Assembly (NCBI GenBank): GCA_029932015.1
Contig: JAOZQW010000159.1
Span: 1-5,699 of the forward strand
Source: Candidatus Fermentibacteraceae bacterium
Lineage (GTDB): Bacteria; Fermentibacterota; Fermentibacteria; Fermentibacterales; JCC-6
DNA: 5,699 bases
Direction: 5' to 3'
Shown here: piece after piece, positions 5,397 through 5,699 of the stretch
How positions within the stretch are numbered: the stretch's first letter is position 1
Layout: every line of letters starts with the position of its first letter
Position numbers and translations under genes: made by a program
Notes under the pieces: generated by a model
The model's input: only the letters and a program-made list of their open reading frames with translations
The model's database searches: none
What the model was told of the DNA's origin: nothing

Positions 5397-5699
5397 ATGA
5401 GAGGCCTGCTGGGCGGGACCTTCGACCCTCCCCATATCGGCCACCTGGTACTATCCCTCTGTGCCATGCGTCTATATGACCTGCAGGAAGTGCTCCTTGT
5501 CCCATCAAGATATCCTCCCCATAAGACCGGATGCTCCATAAGCCCCTTCAGCCACAGGCTTGAGATGATCCGTCTGACGGCCCTGGATCACCCCGGTCTG
5601 CGCGCCGCGGATCTTGAGGACAAATCCGGACCCTCATGGACTGTGGACCTTCTCCGACGCCTGTCGAAGGATGGAGAGAATATCTGTTTCATCATGGGA
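5397..5699 (+). CDS. nadD: Nicotinate-nucleotide adenylyltransferase NadD, 3'-truncated
   Basis: NadD transfers AMP from ATP to nicotinate mononucleotide, making deamido-NAD in NAD biosynthesis; it is cytoplasmic. The first 101 residues are present and the frame is open at the window edge. The nucleotidyltransferase motif GGTFDPPHIGH is at residues 6-16, with His13 and His16 as the ATP-handling pair. VPSRYPPHK (35-43) supplies the 'P..PPHK' substrate loop. HRLEMIRL (53-60) matches the usual 'RleMl.lA', SWTVDLLRRL (80-89) matches 'SyTvdTL..l', and FIMG (98-101) matches the start of the 'fiiGaD' strand. One base separates its ATG from the bamD stop (TGA-C-ATG), so coupling is likely; only a weak GGAA lies upstream. 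In many bacteria nadD is followed by rsfS, which cannot be seen here. Confidence 0.95.
   Translation, partial: MRGLLGGTFDPPHIGHLVLSLCAMRLYDLQEVLLVPSRYPPHKTGCSISPFSHRLEMIRLTALDHPGLRAADLEDKSGPSWTVDLLRRLSKDGENICFIMG

Noticed and set aside
4799..5539. 246-codon open frame on the minus strand opposite bamD and the start of nadD
   Set aside because: It lies fully opposite two well-supported genes, crosses their junction, lacks any recognisable domain and reads like codon-bias shadow sequence.
1..5699. Mobile element, CRISPR array, tRNA or defence system
   Set aside because: No transposase, integrase or regularly spaced repeats were seen on reading, no tRNA-like structure was apparent, and the gene content is envelope and housekeeping.

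Overview
The window is a tightly packed, rightward-transcribed block of eight genes; nothing convincing is encoded on the minus strand. The base composition is moderately GC-rich by eye. The organism is a diderm (Gram-negative-type) bacterium: three proteins carry lipoprotein signal peptides with a lipobox Cys, one is a BamD-type outer-membrane assembly lipoprotein, and one is a LolA-type periplasmic lipoprotein carrier. The proteins are divergent from the well-known proteobacterial forms. I therefore suspect an under-sampled lineage, for example one of the FCB-related candidate phyla, but the sequence read alone does not settle this.

Layout: (1) 1-282, the C-terminal DNA-reading gamma domain of FtsK, cut by the window start; (2) 284-931, a lipoprotein with a short TPR-like helical segment and a C-terminal alpha/beta domain of unsure identity; (3) 949-1548, LolA; (4) about 1590-2837, RimO, the radical-SAM methylthiotransferase for ribosomal protein S12; (5) 2838-3015, the only sizeable gap, holding a possible short ORF, a perfect TATAAT hexamer and two small hairpins; (6) 3016-3621, an unrecognised exported protein with a C-terminal membrane helix; (7) 3625-4620, a TPR-type lipoprotein; (8) 4631-5395, a BamD/YfiO-like lipoprotein; (9) 5397-5699, the N-terminal part of NadD, cut by the window end.

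The genes look like one operon, or two if the 2838-3015 gap holds a promoter. Most junctions are 1-17 bases, and several Shine-Dalgarno sequences lie inside the preceding gene. The theme is chromosome segregation at division (FtsK), outer-membrane lipoprotein delivery (LolA) and outer-membrane protein assembly (BamD), with extra lipoproteins of unknown role. Two housekeeping enzymes, RimO and NadD, are embedded in it. The ftsK-lolA neighbourhood is also known from E. coli (lrp-ftsK-lolA-rarA-serS); here a lipoprotein gene is inserted between them. The most interesting unknowns are the proteins at 284-931, 3016-3621 and 3625-4620, the intergenic region before 3016, and the unclear start of rimO. 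I did not find a mobile element, CRISPR array, RNA gene or defence system.
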